Shown: positions 52,902 to 56,982 of the stretch, one piece after another
Position numbering within the stretch: position 1 is the stretch's first letter
How the letters are laid out: each line of letters begins with the position of its first letter
Assembly: GCF_015595025.1 (NCBI RefSeq)
Contig: NZ_JADNRL010000037.1
Coordinates: forward strand, 8,353-65,334
DNA from: Halomonas sp. KAO
GTDB taxonomy: Bacteria > Pseudomonadota > Gammaproteobacteria > Pseudomonadales > Halomonadaceae
Direction of reading: 5' to 3'
Length of the DNA: 56,982 bases
The notes under the pieces: model-generated
The model's input: the letters and a program-made list of their open reading frames with translations, nothing else
Databases searched by the model: none
Told to the model about the DNA's origin: nothing
Program-made: the position numbers and the translations under genes

Positions 52902-54014
52902 ATGAAGAGCACTAACAAAGTCACTGTACTGGGCGCCGGCAATGCCGGCTTGACTGCCGCCTACCACTTTTCGTTACTGGGCTCCGACGTTTGTCTGTTC
53001 GGCTCCGAGGGCTTCGACGAGCAAATCGACTTTATCCGCCAGGCAGGTGGGATCCAAGCCGTCGAGCAGGTGAACGGTGTCGAGATGTCCTTTACGGGCT
53101 TTCAAACGCTGGAAGTCACCAAGGATATTCAAGAGGCAGTGGCATTCTCCTCCGTGCTGATCATGCCGGTACCTTCCTTCGCCCAGGAAGCGCTTTTTCG
53201 CGATATGCTGCCCTATCTCACCAGTGAGCATCTCATTCTGCTGATGCCGGGTAACTATGGCTCCCTGGTGCTCAACCGTATCAAGAACGAGGAAGGTTAT
53301 CAGGATCTGGATGTCACTTTTGTCGATGCCATTTCCATTCCCTGGGCAACGCGTATCGCTGGTGAAGCCCAGGTAGGTATTCTAGGTATCAAGGAAATGC
53401 TACCGCTGGCAGCGCTTCCCGCCAGCCGTACCCAGCAGGCCATCGAGCGTTTGCAACCTCATTTTCCGATCCCCCTGACGCCGCTGGAAAATGTGATCGC
53501 CGCCGGACTTGAAAACATTAACTTCGGAGGTCACCCGCTGCTGACCACCTTGAACATGGGGTTGCTGGAAAACTTCAACGGAAATTTTAACTTCTACAAG
53601 GATTGCTGCTCCCCTGCCGTCGCTAGAGTAGCTGAAGATCTTGATCTGGAGCGCCTGGCGGTGGGTCAGGCACTCGGTCTTGAGCTGAGCTCTGAACTCG
53701 ATGCGATGAATACGCTATATGACATGAATGCTGAAAGTGTTTATGAAATCAATCGAACTTCGGAAACTCACGGAAAGTTGAACTCCGCACCCGACGGCCC
53801 GCAGGCGCGCTATATTGCCGAAGACGTACCCTTTCTTTTCGTTCCCTGCTTTGAGTTTTCCCAGCTGGCGGGAGTGAATACACCCATCATTCAGGCCGTC
53901 CTCACGATTACCAATGCCTTCAACCGCACCGACTATATGGAGAGCGGACGCACTCTGGAAAAAATGGGAATGGCGGAAATGACCATCGACCAGATACGCC
54001 AGGCAGTTTCCTGA
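52902..54014 (+). CDS. NAD(P)-dependent opine (octopine/nopaline) dehydrogenase family protein
   Basis: Family members join an amino acid and a 2-oxoacid reductively to an opine, or run the reverse oxidation. The 370-aa protein has an N-terminal Rossmann fold (VTVLGAGNAGLTAAYHFSLLG, residues about 8-28) and the family's GNYGSL and AISIPWATRI segments. The C-terminal opine-dehydrogenase domain carries the catalytic-histidine segment AAGLENINFGGHP. GGGGTG lies 7 bp upstream of ATG. The neighbouring transporter and LysR regulator suggest catabolism of an imported opine or amino-acid derivative; direction and substrate are inference. Confidence 0.88.
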   Translation: MKSTNKVTVLGAGNAGLTAAYHFSLLGSDVCLFGSEGFDEQIDFIRQAGGIQAVEQVNGVEMSFTGFQTLEVTKDIQEAVAFSSVLIMPVPSFAQEALFRDMLPYLTSEHLILLMPGNYGSLVLNRIKNEEGYQDLDVTFVDAISIPWATRIAGEAQVGILGIKEMLPLAALPASRTQQAIERLQPHFPIPLTPLENVIAAGLENINFGGHPLLTTLNMGLLENFNGNFNFYKDCCSPAVARVAEDLDLERLAVGQALGLELSSELDAMNTLYDMNAESVYEINRTSETHGKLNSAPDGPQARYIAEDVPFLFVPCFEFSQLAGVNTPIIQAVLTITNAFNRTDYMESGRTLEKMGMAEMTIDQIRQAVS

Positions 54015-54085
54015 ACTCCGGAAAAGTAAATGCAACAAGGCAGCCATTTTTATGAATAATAATTCTATATATTACGGAGATGATC

Positions 54086-55495
54086 ATGAAAAGGCTTAGG
54101 CTACCTTCCGTTTATACGATTTTATTCTCGCTTATTGTGATTGTCGCCATACTTACCTGGTTCATTCCTGCAGGTAAGTACGATATGGTCGAGAATGATG
54201 TGCTGGGCAGGATGGTGCCGGTCGCCGGTTCCTATCATTCCGTGGAAGCCAATTCACAAGGGATATCGGAAATACTGCTGGCGCCTATCAACGGGTTTTA
54301 CAATCACTCGGACTATACCGCCACAGCAGTCGACGTAGCGCTTTTCGTGCTGATCATCGGAGGGTTTCTTGCGGTAGTCACCAGGACAGGAGCCATCGAT
54401 AATGCCATCGGGAGAACCACGGAGCGACTCAAGGGACGAGAAATATGGATGATTCCCATCCTGATGGGCATCTTTGCCACCGGTGGTACCGTCTACGGTA
54501 TGGCAGAGGAGACCATCGCCTTCTACCCACTCATCATTCCGGTGATGATTGCGGCGGGCTATGATGCCCTGACCGGAGTCGCGGTAGTGATGATAGGCGC
54601 AGGAATCGGTTGCCTGGGGTCTACCATCAACCCCTTTGCGACGGTAATCGCCTCCAATGCCGCGGGCATCAGCTTCATTCAAGGTATGCTGCTGCGCGTC
54701 GTGATTCTGGTGGCAGGCTGGCTGATCTGCGTTTTCTACGTGATGCGGTACGCCCGGTTGGTAAAGCGTCAGCCCGAGCGCTCACTGGTGCGGGATCTCA
54801 AGGAGGAGAACGAGGCGCACTTTCTGCACGGCCATAATACCCAGGGCGACGTGGTGTTCACACGTACCCAGAAGCTCGTGCTGGCTGTCTTCGCTGCAAC
54901 TTTCGCCGTCATGATCTGGGGTGTCACCCTGGCCGGCTGGTGGATGGCGGAGATCTCGGCACTCTTTCTGGGAGCAACGATAGTGATAGGCCTGGTGGCC
55001 CGTATGGGAGAGGAGGAGCTAACCACCAGCTTCATCGACGGCGCGCGTGATCTGCTAGGGGTGGCCCTGGTCATCGCATTAGCCCGCGGCATCGTGATGA
55101 TCATGGATGCCGGTAATATCACCCACACCCTTATCTATTGGGCAGAGTCCATGGTTCAGGACTTGTCGCCAGTGGCGTTCATCAATGCGGTCTACTGGAT
55201 CGAGGCAGCGTTGTCAGTGTTGGTACCCTCGTCCTCGGGACTGGCCGTGATGACCATGCCGATCATGGCACCGTTAGGGGACTTCGTTGGGGTGGGCAGA
55301 GACCTGGTGGTTACCGCCTTCCAGTCTGCCTCGGGTCTGCCTAACCTGATCAACCCTACCTCCGCTATTGTCATGGGTGGATTGGCAATGGGGCGTGTTT
55401 CCTATGGCCGATGGTTCAAGTTTACCGCGCCGCTGCTGGCAATGCTCATCATCATGATCATGGTGCTGTTGAGCCTTGGGGTGTTGCTAAGCTAA
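54086..55495 (+). CDS. YfcC-family transporter (basic amino-acid/C4-dicarboxylate type)
   Basis: 469-aa membrane carrier of the YfcC/ArcD-like ion transporter group, about 12 helices. Landmarks: SVYTILFSLIVIVAILTWFIPAGKYD at the start, GGTVYGMAEETIAFYPL, GAGIGCLGSTINPFATVIASNAAG (substrate loop with a discontinuous helix) and SVLVPSSSGLAVMTMPIMAPL with NLINPTSA near the end. I used ATG 54086 because GGAG is 6 bp upstream; the ATG at 54080 is too close to it. 71 bp after the opine dehydrogenase gene, so the same transcript is likely. Probably imports the opine or its amino acid. Confidence 0.88.
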   Translation: MKRLRLPSVYTILFSLIVIVAILTWFIPAGKYDMVENDVLGRMVPVAGSYHSVEANSQGISEILLAPINGFYNHSDYTATAVDVALFVLIIGGFLAVVTRTGAIDNAIGRTTERLKGREIWMIPILMGIFATGGTVYGMAEETIAFYPLIIPVMIAAGYDALTGVAVVMIGAGIGCLGSTINPFATVIASNAAGISFIQGMLLRVVILVAGWLICVFYVMRYARLVKRQPERSLVRDLKEENEAHFLHGHNTQGDVVFTRTQKLVLAVFAATFAVMIWGVTLAGWWMAEISALFLGATIVIGLVARMGEEELTTSFIDGARDLLGVALVIALARGIVMIMDAGNITHTLIYWAESMVQDLSPVAFINAVYWIEAALSVLVPSSSGLAVMTMPIMAPLGDFVGVGRDLVVTAFQSASGLPNLINPTSAIVMGGLAMGRVSYGRWFKFTAPLLAMLIIMIMVLLSLGVLLS

Positions 55496-55530
55496 GAGTC
55501 AATTCGTCTAACAGGAGACGGTCGAAACAA

Positions 55531-55563
55531 CAATGGGAGCCAGGCGGCTCCCGTTGCTTGTTT
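55531..55563 (+). terminator. Terminator of the opine dehydrogenase/transporter unit
   Basis: Stem GGGAGCC/GGCTCCC with loop AGGC, extended by CAAT/GTTG, followed by a T-rich stretch. Confidence 0.75.
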
Positions 55564-55640
55564 CGCCTTTCGTCATTCCAGTATTCAGGTTGATGCATGG
55601 CTGCCATGCATGGTAATCATGAGAGTCGCTTCTCTCCCTC

Positions 55641-55676
55641 ATAAGGGCTTTCTCTCGCATAAGGGCTTTCTCCCGC
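55641..55676. repeat. 18-bp direct tandem repeat
   Basis: Two units of ATAAGGGCTTTCTCTCGC (55641-55658) and ATAAGGGCTTTCTCCCGC (55659-55676), one base different. It lies about 160 bp upstream of the LysR gene; could be a binding site pair or slippage product. Confidence 0.7.
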
Positions 55677-55833
55677 CAGCTCTCGCTGCATGACCTTTGT
55701 GGTATGGTCGACGCCGTAGCGCAAGCGCAAGCAGGCACGCTGTACCAAATAAGACAGCGTCCGGTCGGCGAGAATAAGCAACGACAATGCTCATGTGCCC
55801 TGTTATCAGTAGCGTCGAGCCAAGAGAGGGGTA

Positions 55834-56748
55834 ATGAAATTTCAGCAATTGAATGCCTTCAAAGCCGTCTATGAATTGGGGAGTGTGACTGCAGCAGGGG
55901 AAAGGCTACACCTGACCCAGCCGGCGGTAAGCAAGCTGATCACGGCCCTGGAACGTCGTGTGGATTTCAAGCTTTTTGAACGCATCAAGGGGCGTCTTGT
56001 GCCTACGGATCAGGGCAAGGCGTTTTACCTGGAAGTGGTCAAGGCATTTACAGCTATGGACTCCTTGGCGGAAAGTGCCAGGGATATCCGCACCCACCAC
56101 TGGGGCAGTCTTCACGTGGACACCTTCCCCCTTCTGGCCCACAATTACTTGCCGCGTCTGTTGGGGAAATTTCTTAAGCAGGCTCCCGAGCTCAATGGAA
56201 CGTTGAAGGCTTATCGCTCTGAAGAGGTATTGCGTCGCACAGAGATTCAGTCCTGTGATGTAGGCTTCGCTGCCGTCGACAATCCGAATTGTCCGGGGGT
56301 CCATAGTACGGAAGTGCGTTGCAGCTGCGTGGCTATTTTGCCGTCGGGTAGTCCGTTAGCAGAAAAGGCTGTCTTGACACCAGAAGACTTCGTGTCGCAG
56401 CCTTTTATTCGCAGCGAAATGGATGTCACGCAGCGCCGTGTCAATCAGGTGTTTTCCGATGCCAGAGTTGTTCGTCGTGACGTGCTGGAAGTATCTTTTG
56501 CCAGCTCCACTTCGGCCTTGGTGGCAGAAGGAATCGGTGCGGCGATTGTTGATCCATTTACCGCTCACCATGCAAAAGAAACGAACCCGGACATAATGAT
56601 AAAGTCCTTCGTTCCGAACATTCCTTTCCATTTTCATATCTTGTTTCCTGCCTTGCGCCCGGTGCCGCCATCGGTAGAGCATTTTGTCGAGTCGTTTTTT
56701 GCCATGGCTAGGGAAGGTGGTATTTCGCTTCAGCGCCTGGAGAGTTGA
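55834..56748 (+). CDS. LysR-type transcriptional regulator
   Basis: 304-aa LTTR: N-terminal helix-turn-helix (LNAFKAVYELGSVTAAGERLHLTQPAVSKLITALERRVDFKLFER) and C-terminal periplasmic-binding-like sensor (LHVDTFPLLAHNYLPRLLGKFL, SALVAEGIGAAIVDPF). Overall wording recalls OccR/NocR-type opine and amino-acid regulators. GAGAGGGG lies just upstream of ATG. Expected to control the opine dehydrogenase/transporter unit in response to the opine; the link rests on position. Confidence 0.9.
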   Translation: MKFQQLNAFKAVYELGSVTAAGERLHLTQPAVSKLITALERRVDFKLFERIKGRLVPTDQGKAFYLEVVKAFTAMDSLAESARDIRTHHWGSLHVDTFPLLAHNYLPRLLGKFLKQAPELNGTLKAYRSEEVLRRTEIQSCDVGFAAVDNPNCPGVHSTEVRCSCVAILPSGSPLAEKAVLTPEDFVSQPFIRSEMDVTQRRVNQVFSDARVVRRDVLEVSFASSTSALVAEGIGAAIVDPFTAHHAKETNPDIMIKSFVPNIPFHFHILFPALRPVPPSVEHFVESFFAMAREGGISLQRLES

Positions 56749-56774
56749 ATGTGCGTGGCACACAGGGAAGCAAG

Positions 56775-56796
56775 AGAGCCGCGCATGCTCGGCTCT
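56775..56796. terminator. Hairpin after the LysR gene
   Basis: Stem AGAGCCG/CGGCTCT with an 8-base loop; followed by TTCGTCGTTT rather than a clean T run, so a moderate candidate. It lies between convergent genes. Confidence 0.5.
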
Positions 56797-56841
56797 TCGT
56801 CGTTTGAGGGCAAAGGCGGTGATCACCAAGGTTAGGCGGTG

Positions 56842-56982
56842 CTACCCCTGTCTCGCCAGGCAGCGCGGCAGGCTGTCAGTAAGTGTACGCGGCATGATAC
56901 CGAGGTCGGCGAAGCTGCCCGCGTCCGGGTCGGCGAGGTTGTCGCGCTGCATCAGCAGTACCTGGTCCCGCGTCAGGGGCGG
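56842..56982 (-). CDS. C-terminus of an NDUFA9-like NAD(P)-binding epimerase-family protein (partial)
   Basis: Only the last 46 codons are inside the window; the gene begins beyond its right end. They read PPLTRDQVLLMQRDNLADPD and then AGSFADLGIMPRTLTD, ending at TAG 56842-56844. That resembles the C-terminal end of complex I NDUFA9-type atypical short-chain dehydrogenases of proteobacteria. The frame is intact, unlike the related fragment at 52404-52625, so this is the native copy. Identification from so short a piece is tentative. Confidence 0.6.
   Translation of the reverse strand, partial: PPLTRDQVLLMQRDNLADPDAGSFADLGIMPRTLTDSLPRCLARQG

Larger units (their letters stand above)
55496..55833. 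other. Intergenic region before the LysR gene
   Basis: 338 bp without a gene: a terminator for the opine transcript (55531-55563), an 18-bp tandem repeat (55641-55676) and the LysR promoter zone. Confidence 0.55.
52626..56833. mobile_element. Inserted opine-metabolism block
   Basis: 4.2-kb block of three co-directed genes between the decayed and the native copy of one gene's 3' end. Base composition is more AT-rich than the neighbours. No integrase or transposase. The left boundary is set by the end of recognisable fragment, so it is approximate. Same architecture as the qhp block but in mirror image: there the native copy is on the left, here on the right. Confidence 0.6.

Overview
The window looks like the chromosome of a halophilic gammaproteobacterium, most probably Halomonadaceae (Halomonas or a close relative). 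The evidence is the high GC content of the core genes, E. coli/Pseudomonas-like housekeeping genes (gdhA, rlmM, tusA, epmC, tatD, uup, slyA, fadBA), a quaternary-amine osmoprotectant ABC transporter and several proteins of the DUF5924/DUF3080 kind. The genus is inferred from overall feel; no rRNA or marker tree is available here. No tRNA, rRNA, CRISPR array, transposase or integron integrase was seen.

Layout. 1-20.6 kb is ordinary core chromosome: a 53-aa ORF between strong terminators, gdhA, rlmM, a monooxygenase-like protein, tusA, a DUF3080 lipoprotein with a MATE pump, epmC, a fused alpha/beta 2-oxoacid dehydrogenase E1, tatD, uup, a universal stress protein, a SlyA-type regulator, a DUF5924 membrane protein and the fadBA beta-oxidation operon with a PsrA-like operator.

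20.6-33.2 kb is a self-contained amine-catabolism block: the quinohemoprotein amine dehydrogenase operon (qhpA-D-C-B-F-E, with qhpG convergent), an outer-membrane-protein remnant, an aldehyde dehydrogenase with a canonical sigma-54 promoter, and a sigma-54-dependent activator. QhpD cross-links the QhpC peptide, QhpG hydroxylates it, QhpE removes the leader, QhpF is the predicted exporter, and QhpA/B/C form the periplasmic dehydrogenase whose aldehyde product the dehydrogenase oxidises. The block is bracketed by two copies of a 72-bp sequence, the last codons plus terminator of fadA, which suggests insertion behind fadA.

33.3-36.5 kb holds a TAXI TRAP binding protein, a flavodoxin-like reductase, a YbhB/RKIP protein and a DJ-1/PfpI protein. 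37.2-40.5 kb is a low-GC run of integron gene cassettes with three recognisable attC sites and no integrase (a CALIN). The first cassette carries the most unusual system here: a short graspetide-like RiPP precursor translationally coupled to an ATP-grasp ligase and followed by a three-helix membrane protein. The other two cassettes encode a DUF4145 zinc-ribbon protein and a membrane-anchored protein of unknown function.

40.6-52.2 kb is core again: GNAT, DCC thioredoxin-like protein, YjbQ, nitrilase-family amidase, osmoprotectant ABC transporter, a PRPP-synthetase-like protein, an M42 peptidase, a VIT/CCC1 transporter and an AGCS amino-acid:cation symporter. 52.6-56.8 kb is a second catabolic block: an opine dehydrogenase-family protein, a YfcC-type transporter and a LysR regulator. 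It too is bracketed by two copies of the 3' end of one gene, an NDUFA9-like epimerase-family protein: one copy is a decayed fragment and the other runs off the window end. Two separate accessory blocks with the same 'duplicated 3' end of the neighbour gene' signature is the main structural observation of the window.
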